From assembly GCA_015832175.1 (NCBI GenBank), contig WJXW01000006.1, positions 1,240,001 through 1,304,000 of the forward strand: a stretch of DNA of 64,000 nt, read 5' to 3'. This DNA is from Paraphaeosphaeria minitans (Eukaryota > Ascomycota > Dothideomycetes > Pleosporales > Didymosphaeriaceae). The translations under genes were made by a program, and so were the position numbers. Shown piece after piece: positions 11,312 through 21,778 of this stretch. The notes under the pieces are model-generated. The model saw nothing but the letters and a program-made list of their open reading frames with translations. It was not told the origin of the DNA and ran no database searches. Within the stretch, counting starts at the first letter, position 1, and every line of letters begins with the position of its first letter.

Positions 11312-12322
11312 GGCGTAAGATCTCCGAAGTATGACGGGCAAGGAGCTTCTCTGAATGTGACTTTGGAAGCGGTTCTGTCTCGCAATCGCTCTCGTACAAG
11401 CTGCGAAAGAGCGCATGGCTGCGGCAGGATGCGGAGCACTTATACAATGCCACTTTTATCCCCGCGGATAGCCCCAGCTTGGCCCGCTACAGGTAGGACT
11501 CTAGCGCGCAAATGCGATAAGGCCCGGCGACGCAGCGTGAACGAATGGTTGTGCAGGAAGTGGGCGTTGTCGGGTGCTTTAGACCGTGGGATTGCCGTCA
11601 TGTCGCGTAGAGGTGGCCTACTTTAGTAACATATTAATTATTTAACTTAATAATAATTATATAATTACTTAGCTTAACGCCAGAGATTAGTAAGAAAACT
11701 TACTAGTGCCGTGACTGCTTAGTGCCGAAGCACGTCGCGATGCGTCTACTCCTGCAAATACTCTTACAGGAAACTCAGCTGAGATGCTCCTACATGTGTC
11801 TGCGAGCCGTGTGACTCTTTTGTAGCGCCTTCGAGTCCATAGTCAACTTGGCTTGCACCTTCACCGCGTCTACGGCGTGTATGCGTCCATGGTGGAGAAG
11901 AGAAGAGCGTCCCGAGGTCGGTCCCTCTTGAGCTAGCCGCCAAACCACACCCAAAACAGTCTCCTTTACGACTGCAAAACATCTTGGTGACACATGGTCA
12001 AATCACGCAACATACAATATTTCACCCTATGGTATCGCGCTCCAAAGCACCTCTAAGTCCTTCCACGCTCCATTAACAATTCTCAGAACCTCACGGTCAC
12101 GGCATATCAAATTCGATAGCTGTAAAGGACTGTAAGGGAGAAGCTAATGATTTACTACGTCAGATATACTGGGCAATGGAACAAACACCAGCCATTCCTA
12201 TTCACAACCTTTCGCATAAGACGCCGCAATTACCAAGCCTATCAAAACTCCGCCATGCCCAGAGATTGAAACCAATCACGAACTCCTTTGGCTATGCAGA
12301 AGACACTATCGAGCCAGACCAC
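11312..12322. other. Intergenic with short AT-rich island
   Basis: About 1 kb between the aldehyde dehydrogenase start and the kinesin stop. Bases 11628-11705 are a sharply AT-rich island of TTAATTA-type words, unlike the flanks, and could be a small RIP-altered relic. No supported gene. Confidence 0.5.
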
Positions 12323-15300
12323 CTAATTACTTCCGCGGCTCCTCAACACTCTCCCCTTCGCAAGTCCCGGTCCGATACTTGAGCTGAAGTTCGTGATAGT
12401 CAAGTTCTCGCGATCGCCCTTGCCCTCGCCGCCAACAGTCTTCCTGGTCATCCTCTTCATCGGCAACTTCGTGTCTTCACTGCGTTGCTTCTTAAATGGA
12501 GGAGCTGCCATGACCGTGGTGTCAGAGTGAGACACGATGGGCAAGGGCTGCGTGTGGCTTTCTTGCGCAACGACATTAACATCTAGCTCGCGAAGAGAGG
12601 TCCCTACGGCTACGGTGGCAGGATGTGCGCTGACAGAGCGACCGAAGCTGGGTTTGGTGACCGCATTGAAGATGTTGTCGTTTGTTTCGTTCTCTGTATC
12701 GTTGAAGACCAAAGCTTTGGTAGGACTTCGAGCTTCTGCGGAAACAGGGCGATCGCGAAGACGTGACAATAGGCTTTCGTACTCTTCAGTCCGTGGCAGC
12801 CTGTCTGGAATGGTGTAGGCGACGCGTTGCGGTGTTTCTCCGGTGGGATTGTACTCGAGCAGATCCTGGCCTTCGATCGTCTTTCGGAGCTCGTGCAAAG
12901 GAGCACGGATGTTTGCGTCCTCCGCCAAAGCCGGTAACATCTCCTCTAGTGCGGTTATCTGAGCGGCAACGTCGGACTCTAGAGCTTGTACGCGAGCAAA
13001 GGATGTGGAGAGGTGCTCCCCAATGCTCGAATAAGACGACTGGACGGTAGATGACAATGCACCGAGGGAGCTTGTGTGAGCTGTGTGATGGGCATCATTT
13101 TGCTCGCGCACGCGCGACATGATGTCGTCCAAGGAGTTCAGTTGCGTGTCCATCTGCGCCATCTGTGCCTCGACAATCTTCACTGTGCTCTCATGTACTG
13201 AAGTGGTTGTGTTCTTGATCGAAGTGGACTGTTGGGTCACTGCCGAGAAATCGCCCTTGATCTTAGTCTTGACAGCATCTTGTGACTTCGATACTTCAGC
13301 AAGGATGTCCTTGGATCTTTCGACCCAGTTACCCATTCCCTCAGAGTATGCGGACTGTTCGGTCTCGAAAGAAGTGTTTGCAATACCAATCTCTTCGCAT
13401 ACGCCAATCACTCTCTCGTTCAAGCGTTCGTCCTTCGCGTCCCCGCTGGTGTTAATAAGCAAAGTGACCTGCGCGAGCAACTGCTGGCGCTCCTCTGCTG
13501 ATCTCTGCTTTTCCTCGTCAACGACCTGAAGCAAACGGCCCTGGGACGCCTTGTTGGCTTGCACAAGGGTTGTATTCGCTTTTAGGACTTGCTGATGTAG
13601 TCGCTTATTCTCAGCTTGTTGCTCGTTGAGGGATTTGGTTAGATCGACGAAAGTATTCTTAAACTCTCTACCTAGCGCTTGATAGGAAGCGTGAAGCTGT
13701 AGCGATTAGTTTAGTTTGTACCAATGACCTCGCTCAAATGACGTACCTCTGCCTGAAACTTCTCCAACTCCAGGATGATGTTTGCAGATATTTTTTCAGC
13801 TGCCGCAGACAGCTCATTTAGACCAGCACCGACTTTCTGCTTTACATCTTCTCGCAAGGTCTTGATCTCTTCCAACACTTCGTTCATATCATCACGAGCC
13901 TTGGCGGTTTGCTCGTTGACCTCTTGCTCGGACGATCCAAAATCCTTCATCTTTTCTTGTAGAAAGGTCTGTGATACATCAAGCTTGTCAAGCTCATCGG
14001 TCACGAAAGCCTGCATTCTGGTTGACAGAGACTCCATCATCTGCTCCTGTTGGTTGCGGAACTGCGCTATGCGGGTATCGACAAGCTGTGTCGTATCCAC
14101 CACCTGATGCCGAGATGTTGCCCAGTACTGACGGTTCTGAGACTGCAGTTCCGATTTTCTACGAATTTTGGATCGTAGAGCGTCAATATCAGACGTCGTC
14201 TTCCCTAGTGTAGAGATCATGTTTTGACCGATTTCTGCAAGTTCGCCTTCGGTTCTAGCATGAGCTTTCCGCACCTCGGTTTCCTCGGCGAGATCCTTTC
14301 GCGTCATGGCCAGGACCGCCTCGGTCTTTTCAAGTAGGCCCTTTGTGCCCTCCAAATTGAGTTTGATCGACTCATTGTCCTTCTTGAGGGTCTGAAAATT
14401 CGTTGTAAGGCTGAACAGCTCCTCCACCTTGTTGCGAAGGTTCGCCTCCATTGTTTCAATCTTGTCACGTTGTTCCTCGCTCAGAATGCGCCTGGACTCA
14501 CTGATGGTGGCCATCTCCTCGTAGTTCTCCTGCGTGAGGTAGACACCATTTCGCTGCCTGGTTGCAATCAACTCGCTCTTTAGCTTTTCGATCTCGGCGG
14601 TAAACTCTTTGAGCAAAGTCTTCTTCGACATGAGTTGGTTGATCTGCGGCTTGTTGCGAATATTCTTCGCACGAAAAGCGTAGTCGAGGGTCGATATCGT
14701 TTCTTCGAGGTTGCTCTTTGCGGGTGATAGAGTCGCAATAATACATGTCTTCGTTCGGCCACCTAATGAGTCTTGAAGCAGGCGGGTTAATTTGGACTCT
14801 CGGTATGGGATGTGTGAGCTGCGTTCTACCAAAGCGTTGATAACGCGGCCAAGAGTGAGCAAGCTCTTGTTGATGAGACCTGCCTCTGCTGCGCGCTTGT
14901 TCTCTGCTCCACTTCGTTGGATATTTTCGCTTCCAGCAAGATCAACCAGGTTGAGTTTCCCGGCGCTCAAATATTCCAAACCATCTTCCGAAATTCGCTT
15001 CATATACACGGTTATCGTAAAAACAGTGTGACTACGCGAACTCAGATCATTGCATTTGGTCGATGCCACTTGTCGCTTGTTGGTTCCGTCGGAGAGAAGC
15101 TTGATTCCCTGAGCGGCTGACTTGAGATGGCACTCTTCCATACCCTGGACTAAAGTCGTGCTGTGTCCCTTCTTGCTGTTATCATCGTAGATCTTCAGCT
15201 TCACGGCATCGTCTGTCGATAGCAAATCGCGCAGCTCTTCGTTGTACAGCTCGATAAAAGAGCACTTGACGGAGTTCTCTGTTTCTTCGGATTCGAGTTT

Positions 15301-15956
15301 GTTGAAGAGGGCGTATAGAACGCGTGGAATAATACCGGCGGCATCTGGGAGGGGAAGGATATTTGAGATATCACCCGTCATGGTGTAGGTTTTGCCAGTA
15401 CCGGTCTGGCCGTACGCGAAAATGGTGCAATTGAAGCCACCGAGCACCTTGTACACGTTAGCTCATATGCCTGCCTTTTTTTCAGCCCACACACCTCGTC
15501 AAGTATGGGCGCCACAACTTCATCAAAAACCATGTTCTGATCGGCGGCAGGCGAGAAAACCTTGTCGAACTGGTATGACTTGTTGCTGAGCGCACTCGGG
15601 CCCATGGAAAGCTCTACAGTGCTTCCCTTGATTCCATTTGTAGACACAACAACGCCGGAATTTTCTTTGACTTCACGATCATTGCGTCCTCGACACCGGA
15701 CGACAACATTGATGTTTGTTTCCTCGTCGGCGCCTTCAAAGTCGCGCTCCTTGCGCTTCAGGTTCGAGGACGGCGACGACCGTACGCTTCGCGTGGAAGC
15801 GACCGATTCTGCCCGTGTTTGCTTTCCGTCGAGTGCAGGTGTTGCGGAGCGCCCACGGGCGAGATGTGAGGTTGGGCGCATGGTTGGGGGGCGCATTGAG
15901 CCGGACGCGGGTGCGCGCTTTGTAGGCACCTGCGCAGATCGAGGGAGCCCCGACAT
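12323..15956 (-). CDS. bimC: Kinesin-5 (BimC/Eg5-type) mitotic motor
   Basis: Minus strand, three exons: 15956-15495, 15447-13747 and 13696-12323. Introns are 47 and 50 nt, and the product is 1,178 residues, the normal length for the family. Order: a basic Ser/Pro-rich N-terminal extension (1-80); motor domain (about 80-430) with P-loop GQTGTGKT at 167-174, switch I NDLSSRSH and switch II DLAGSE; the neck; a long coiled-coil stalk (about 430-960); and a tail with the BimC box around residue 1009 (PTGETPQRVAY). The Thr of that box is the CDK1 site that directs spindle localisation in the family. Kinesin-5 tetramers crosslink and slide antiparallel microtubules to separate spindle poles. The first intron falls just before the conserved VLGGFNCTIFAYG, so the reading frame across it is secure. 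Adjacent to and divergent from the PHAF1-like gene. Confidence 0.95.
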
Positions 15957-16729
15957 GTCTGGCAGTGGTTTGTGTGCTCGTTGAAAAGGCTCGTGGTTAG
16001 TGATTATCGTGTTGATGGAAAGTCGGCAAAGATAAACAGTAAACACAGGCCAGGGTGAGCAGACCCCTGTCACGCTAGGTAGCTGCTTATCCCAAGCGCA
16101 CAGAATCGCGGCGTGCACCAGCTCAACACCTGCAAATATGGGCGTTTGATGCTGCCATACTTCCTCGTGTCGGAACATGATATGATTACTGGAGTCCTAT
16201 CAGCCCTATATCTGCACTAACAGTGTTCCTCGCCCACCTTCAGCTCAGCCGCCTTTCCAAGCTTGTGACCCCACCACTCCTCCCTGCTCCTCCACCTGTG
16301 CCCCCGCACACTCGAGCGGCAGCATTCCCGTGATAACGCAGCCACAATTCAAGTATACACTATCGCCATATATTCGATCTTGATGGTTGTAGAGGGCGCT
16401 GCCTAGCTCCTATCGCTGTCTCACTTCTGACCGCCTGGACAAAGCACGGGAACCGCCTTCGAAGCGCAAGACCTTCGCGGATCGAAGCGTCGCAGCCATA
16501 AAAGACGAAGAGCCGGAGCCACCGACGCTGAGACTCCCGAACCTCGACTGCTGAAGCATCCGAACTTCTACTGCTGGAGCTCCAGGAGCCTCAGAAGCCC
16601 AAGAAGCTCCACAAACCCAAACGATCGTAACCGCTGTACGCCGCTCACACCAAGATATCCTCCGCAACGAGACGCTGAGACCTGGCAATCTCGAGTGCCT
16701 AAAGCTCTTCGCCGTGCAGGAACAGACCC
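15957..16729. promoter_or_regulatory. Shared divergent promoter region
   Basis: About 770 bases separate the start codons of the kinesin-5 gene (minus) and the PHAF1-like gene (plus), so both promoters must lie here. I see no clear TATA element. The half nearest the plus-strand gene is CT- and GA-rich, as in many fungal 5' leaders. Confidence 0.5.
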
Positions 16730-18325
16730 TTGGAAGCTCAGCGGACCGCTGCCTCCGCAATGGAGGATGGCGCCATGCAACTGGTGCCCGGGAGGAGCAT
16801 GGGCTTCATGACACTCGGCTGCTCTTTGCACGAGATATTGACTACAATAAAGGTAGAGGTCCGGTTGTTTCCCCGCTTCCACCTGTACCACGATGACTCG
16901 CGGCCCATCGCATCGCCCGTCCACATCGTTCTCCCGGACAATGGCCTACGATTGCACTTTGATGGCCCAGACCAGCGATTGCGGCTGATTGAAGTGCTCG
17001 ACTTCACAAAAGCGAGACTCGTTTACAAAGATGTAGAAGTATTCAAGCCTACCGAAGGTCATAGCGGCATACCCGCGGGACCCTCAGGGCCCAGGTTTAG
17101 ACACATATACGATAAGCTGCTGGGGCCAACGTATGGAGGCGAGTACCAACCCCCACGTGATGGCGACCCCAATGCGAACGGCATTTACAACCTCTCGTAC
17201 CCAGGTGTAGCCTTCAACTTCCCTGTTCAGCATTCTGCGTATTCTCCGAAGAAGGATTTCATATCACTACTATCGTCTTCGGCAACTGGGCCTGCAAAGT
17301 CCATGGCCATATTCAGTGGCGAATCATGGCAGAAAGCTCGAGGCTCTCTTTTCACAGCCCCTGCACCCAATCCGAGGACTCTCGCCCTGTCAGGAAAGGG
17401 CAAAGAGGGTAGCCCGGACGAGATCGAGCTGGTCAGGGTGCACGGTGAAGGGCGTATAGAGCTTGTGAGACGATCGAGTCCTGCGTTCTGGATTATCCTC
17501 AGCGAAACTACCCCACAGGATTTGATCATGGAGCTGGGAGCGCCGGATTCGATCTACAGGAAGAACGACCACCGGCTGTTGATACACAAAGACCGCAGGA
17601 TAAGCGATGTATCTGAGACTTCTCGTGCAAGATTGACGCCCGATGAATTGCTTGGTTCGGATCGTGGGTCGGCAATCGACACTGATAACGACGACGATTG
17701 GGAAGGTGACGATGAAGCGGCACTTGAAGCACAGGAACGAGAAGTGGTTGCAGCTGAGCACTTCTACAACTACTACCATCATGGATTTGACATTCTCATC
17801 TCACAACCGACCCAAATCTCTCCGCCCCCGCGAGTTCCCGACAGCCCAGGGTCTCAGGGCGAATTAAGTGTTCAACCACTTAACCATCTCACGGTTACCA
17901 AGGTTATATTGCATGGCAACGTACCCGGATCGTACCAATTCAACCGCCACCGGCGTTCACGATGGACCCTGGACCATGTTTCGTCTGAACTTCAAACTGG
18001 GCTGTTAAATTCCGAGATGACGTTTGCCGACATTTCGAAAGTACTCAAACAGGTCTATCGAGGTTCCTATGCAACAGAGGAGGTTGAACACCTGCAACAA
18101 CGTGGTATGGCTCTGAATAGGGGTTGGGGCGATAGTCCGGGCAGCAGCGTCGAGCTTCTGGGTGGATGGGAAGATAGTTCCACCAAGAAGGGCAAGTTTG
18201 CGAATGCAGGTTCCGATATGCTGGAGGGTGCTGGAGACGTTGGGAACGTAGAGCTGTTCGGATTTCCTGGCTTGATATTCGAGGTCTTGAAGAACGGAGC
18301 TGTGAACTCTCTCACTGTCTATTGA
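16730..18325 (+). CDS. PHAF1/UPF0183 (C16orf70-like) phagophore assembly factor
   Basis: A single exon of 531 residues. Family features in order: PGRSMGFMTLGCSLHEIL (about 21-38), LPDNGLRLHFDGPDQRLRLIEVLDF (about 65-90), FRHIYDKLLGPTYGGEY and YNLSYPGVAFNFP (about 120-165), then YSPKKDFISLLSSS and AIFSGESWQKAR. This is the whole conserved core of the UPF0183 family, whose human member C16orf70/PHAF1 binds BCAS3 and associates with the phagophore during selective autophagy. The C-terminal part holds an acidic insert (around NDDDWEGDDEAALEAQE) and a terminal block ending FGFPGLIFEVLKNGAVNSLTVY. The fungal protein is longer than the human one, mainly through that insert. The ATG at 16730 was chosen as the first in frame; 16760 (MEDGAMQ) is an equally plausible start. 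A BCAS3-like gene lies at 52316-55768. Confidence 0.88.
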   Translation: MEAQRTAASAMEDGAMQLVPGRSMGFMTLGCSLHEILTTIKVEVRLFPRFHLYHDDSRPIASPVHIVLPDNGLRLHFDGPDQRLRLIEVLDFTKARLVYKDVEVFKPTEGHSGIPAGPSGPRFRHIYDKLLGPTYGGEYQPPRDGDPNANGIYNLSYPGVAFNFPVQHSAYSPKKDFISLLSSSATGPAKSMAIFSGESWQKARGSLFTAPAPNPRTLALSGKGKEGSPDEIELVRVHGEGRIELVRRSSPAFWIILSETTPQDLIMELGAPDSIYRKNDHRLLIHKDRRISDVSETSRARLTPDELLGSDRGSAIDTDNDDDWEGDDEAALEAQEREVVAAEHFYNYYHHGFDILISQPTQISPPPRVPDSPGSQGELSVQPLNHLTVTKVILHGNVPGSYQFNRHRRSRWTLDHVSSELQTGLLNSEMTFADISKVLKQVYRGSYATEEVEHLQQRGMALNRGWGDSPGSSVELLGGWEDSSTKKGKFANAGSDMLEGAGDVGNVELFGFPGLIFEVLKNGAVNSLTVY

Positions 18326-18650
18326 GGACCTGAGCTCTTCGTATCGGGTCATACCGGACCACTGCTTGGCTGAACTGCGCTTTGTACCTACTGTAGTTTC
18401 CGTTTGACGATGCATCTTATTGGGGCGTATTAGAAACCTCGATGCGTTGAAACATGAACGTGTAACTGAACCACTCGCCAAGCTTTCTCTGCTGATAGTT
18501 CTCGCATATATTAATTTTGAATCGAGACAACATTCGGGTTCGGCGGTCGCTGTCAGCGTTCGGTCCGAAGAATCTCCGGTGCATCGCCGAGGGAGCTGAG
18601 CTTCGAAAAACATCTTGAGCGAAACGACTCATACCACAGCCCTGCCCAGG

Positions 18651-18665
18651 ATGCTACTATGGTAG
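18651..18665 (+). promoter_or_regulatory. Short upstream ORF overlapping the ISM1 start codon
   Basis: ATG CTA CTA TGG TAG: an out-of-frame ATG eight bases before the main ATG, terminating just after it. Ribosomes initiating first at 18651 would translate four residues across the main start. It would matter only if the transcript begins upstream of 18651. Whether it affects translation is inference. Confidence 0.35.
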
Positions 18666-21600
18666 CACCGACGCGACTTCTACGCGCGTCATGGTCGTCC
18701 ACGATCCGCCTGCCAAAATCGACCTTCCCACCACGTCCATTGCCCGCGTCCACCGCCGAATACCTCCGCCGATGCACCGATGAGCACTATGCCTGGCAGC
18801 AAAGCGCGCGCTCGTCGCCCGATGCGAACGAGAAGACGCCTGCGACTTTCACGCTGCACGATGGGCCACCCTACGCCAACGGCCCACTGCATGTTGGCCA
18901 TGCGCTGAATAAGATCACGAAAGACCTCATATGTCGCTTCCAAGTCGGGCAGGGCAAGAAAGTGAGCTACATTCCAGGCTGGGACTGCCATGGTCTGCCC
19001 ATCGAGATCAAAGCGCTGCAGGCGCAGAAGAAAGACCTGACACAGACGGACCCTGTGGGTGTGCGGGAGGCGGCGAAGGAACTGGCCGAGACTACGATAG
19101 AGAAGCAGAAGCAGGGATTCAAGGAATGGGCGGTCATGGGCGATTGGGACAATGCATACAAGACAATGGAGAAGGGTTTCGAAATCAGACAGTTGGAGGT
19201 GTTCAAGAAGATGTTTGAGGCAGGTCTGATCTATCGCCAGTTCAAACCAGTGTACTGGTCGCCGTCGTCGCACACCGCGCTTGCAGAAGCAGAGCTGGAG
19301 TACGACGAGAACCACAAGTCCCTGGCCGCATTTGTGCGGTTCCCGGTACACATTACCAAGAAGCTGAAGGTTGGTGTTCTCTCAAGCCTCACTGAGCCGG
19401 TCAGTGTAGTCATCTGGACAACGACGCCTTGGACGCTACCCGCGAATCGAGCCATCGCCGTGCACAAAGACATGATATACTGTGTGGTGCAGGACTCTCA
19501 GAAAGGTAATGAGAATATCATGATCGCGGCCTCACGTGTGGAGGAATACCAGAAAATGCTGGGTCGCGACGTTATCGTTGTGCTGTCCGAGCTTCGGGGT
19601 TCAGACCTGGCTGGCCAGCTCAGCTATGAGAACCCCTTTCAGAAGGCGAATGGGCTGCAGCCAGTAATCCATGCGGACTTTGTGACAGACACATCGGGAA
19701 CTGGGCTTGTTCATATTGCCCCAGGACATGGCATGGATGACTATCACGCGTGCAGCGCTCTTGATATCAATGCATTTGCTCCCGTTGATGATGCTGGCGC
19801 ATTCACCAAAGAAGCTTTTCCTGAGCAACCCGAGCTCCTTGAGGGTTTAGCCGTCTCTGACCTGAAGAAGACCGGTAGCAATACTATTCTGAACTATCTC
19901 GACGAGCAAGATCTTCTGCGAGCAAAGCACAATTACCGCCACAAGTACCCCATCGATTGGAGAACGAAACAGCCAGTCATTGTGCGGGCGACTGCACAGT
20001 GGTTTGCCAACGTCGAAAACATCAAAGACGGCGCTATGAAAGCCATCGAGAACGTAAAGTTCATGCCCGCAACTGGTCGCTCGCGATTGGAAAGCTTCAT
20101 ACAAGGGCGTAGCCAATGGTGCATTTCGCGACAGCGCGCATGGGGTGTGCCGATTCCTGCTTTGTACAAAGTCGACAAGGACGGCCAGTTGGAAGCCGCT
20201 ATGGATGCAGAGACCATTCGACACGTCATTGATGTCATCAAAGAGCGCGGTATCAATGCTTGGTGGACAGATGCCCAGGACGATCCTGCCTGGAAACCTC
20301 AGCACCTTGACGGGTCATATATACGCGGAAGAGACACTATGGATGTATGGTTCGACAGCGGCACTTCGTGGTCAATGCTTCCTCCGCGAGATGACCAGCC
20401 TGTTGCTGATGTGTATTTCGAAGGCACTGACCAGCATCGTGGGTGGTTTCAATCATCTCTATTGACCCACGTTGCCACCCAGCCTTTCGAGAGTGACTCC
20501 GTTCAAGCGCCCTACAAGACACTGATTACGCATGGGTTCACGCTCGATTCGGATGGCCGAAAAATGAGCAAGAGCTTAGGCAATGTCATCAGCCCCGCAC
20601 AGATCATGTCCGGCGAGCTGCTGCCTCCGGTCAAGCAAAAAAAGCAGAAAGTTGTCAAACGAGTGGACCTGGTGAAGGCTGCTCCTACCTACGATGCTAT
20701 GGGATCTGATGCATTGAGACTCTGGGTTGCGAGCAGTGATTACACAAGGGATGTCACTATTGGCCAGCCTGTCCTCATGTCTGTCAACCAAGCTCTGCAC
20801 AAATACCGAGTCACCTTCAAATGGCTTCTTGGCGTTCTGTCTTTGCCGTCCTGCCCACCTCTCTACAGCTCTTTCGCCGAAGTGCGCAATGAGCTCGTTG
20901 GGCACTGTGATCTCGAAGCACCGCAGGCACCCTCGATGAACCTCGCAGATAAGCTCGCAGTGCATCGACTTACTCAAGTCAGCCACGACGTCCACGGCTA
21001 CTACAGCAAGTACGAATTCTTCAAAGGCGTCAACCTGATTAACAGATACATCGCCAACGACCTGTCTGCCTTCTACTTCGAGACCCTCAAAGACCGCATC
21101 TACACAGGGTATAAAGCAGACTGCCAAGAACTGCAGAAGGTTCTCGGTCTCATCTTCTACGAGCTACTGCAGATGCTCGCACCTGTGTGCCCACTCCTCG
21201 TCGAAGAAGCCTGGGACCACGCGCCCGAAGCGCTCAAAAATAACAGTGTGCACCCCGCGCGAGCGACCTGGACGCCGCTTCCGCGCGCAGGACGGAAAAC
21301 CCAGACTTTCATGACCGAAACGCAAACCTACATTGACCGCATCAGCACCGCCATCAAAGCAGCGCAGGAGCGCCTTCGCACGGACAGACAGCTCGGCTCG
21401 TCGCTGGAGTCTGCCGTTGCCATTCATAACGACTCAGGGTCGCACTGCTCGTGGTTCACCAACCACTTTTCGCAGGCTCTTACTGGCAATGTCACGCAGG
21501 CGGGACCTGAATTCATGAGCCTCGCGCAACGCCATGAGTTAGCAGCCTTGCTCGTCGTAAGCCACGTCGATCTGGTTTGGAAACCAGTGACGACGGGAAA

Positions 21601-21778
21601 ACTTGATAGTCGTGTGGAGAAACAGATGTTTGTAGCTGACGAGGCGAAAGGATGGGACGGGGAGGTTGCAGTGTATCCAGCGCCTGCGGAGAAGTGTCCG
21701 AGATGCTGGCGATACCAGAAGGAAGAGCACAATGAGCTGTGCGGGAGGTGTGAGGAGGTGATTAGGGAGGAGGCGTAA
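18659..21778 (+). CDS. ISM1: Isoleucyl-tRNA synthetase, mitochondrial
   Basis: A single exon of 1,039 residues. A basic, Ser/Arg-rich N-terminus (MVAPTRLLRASWSSTIRLPK) without acidic residues fits a mitochondrial targeting sequence. The class I synthetase signatures are clear: the HIGH motif appears as HVGH at 78-81 inside GPLHVGHALNK, and KMSKS is exact at 635-639. The insert between them carries the editing domain (WTTTPWTLPANRAIAVH, then GTGLVHIAPGHGMDDY), which removes mischarged valine. The C-terminus ends with a four-cysteine zinc-binding segment (CPRCWRY...CGRC), typical of bacterial-type IleRS. The enzyme charges mitochondrial tRNA-Ile. A five-codon upstream ORF overlaps the start (see separate entry). 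Confidence 0.95.
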   Translation: MVAPTRLLRASWSSTIRLPKSTFPPRPLPASTAEYLRRCTDEHYAWQQSARSSPDANEKTPATFTLHDGPPYANGPLHVGHALNKITKDLICRFQVGQGKKVSYIPGWDCHGLPIEIKALQAQKKDLTQTDPVGVREAAKELAETTIEKQKQGFKEWAVMGDWDNAYKTMEKGFEIRQLEVFKKMFEAGLIYRQFKPVYWSPSSHTALAEAELEYDENHKSLAAFVRFPVHITKKLKVGVLSSLTEPVSVVIWTTTPWTLPANRAIAVHKDMIYCVVQDSQKGNENIMIAASRVEEYQKMLGRDVIVVLSELRGSDLAGQLSYENPFQKANGLQPVIHADFVTDTSGTGLVHIAPGHGMDDYHACSALDINAFAPVDDAGAFTKEAFPEQPELLEGLAVSDLKKTGSNTILNYLDEQDLLRAKHNYRHKYPIDWRTKQPVIVRATAQWFANVENIKDGAMKAIENVKFMPATGRSRLESFIQGRSQWCISRQRAWGVPIPALYKVDKDGQLEAAMDAETIRHVIDVIKERGINAWWTDAQDDPAWKPQHLDGSYIRGRDTMDVWFDSGTSWSMLPPRDDQPVADVYFEGTDQHRGWFQSSLLTHVATQPFESDSVQAPYKTLITHGFTLDSDGRKMSKSLGNVISPAQIMSGELLPPVKQKKQKVVKRVDLVKAAPTYDAMGSDALRLWVASSDYTRDVTIGQPVLMSVNQALHKYRVTFKWLLGVLSLPSCPPLYSSFAEVRNELVGHCDLEAPQAPSMNLADKLAVHRLTQVSHDVHGYYSKYEFFKGVNLINRYIANDLSAFYFETLKDRIYTGYKADCQELQKVLGLIFYELLQMLAPVCPLLVEEAWDHAPEALKNNSVHPARATWTPLPRAGRKTQTFMTETQTYIDRISTAIKAAQERLRTDRQLGSSLESAVAIHNDSGSHCSWFTNHFSQALTGNVTQAGPEFMSLAQRHELAALLVVSHVDLVWKPVTTGKLDSRVEKQMFVADEAKGWDGEVAVYPAPAEKCPRCWRYQKEEHNELCGRCEEVIREEA

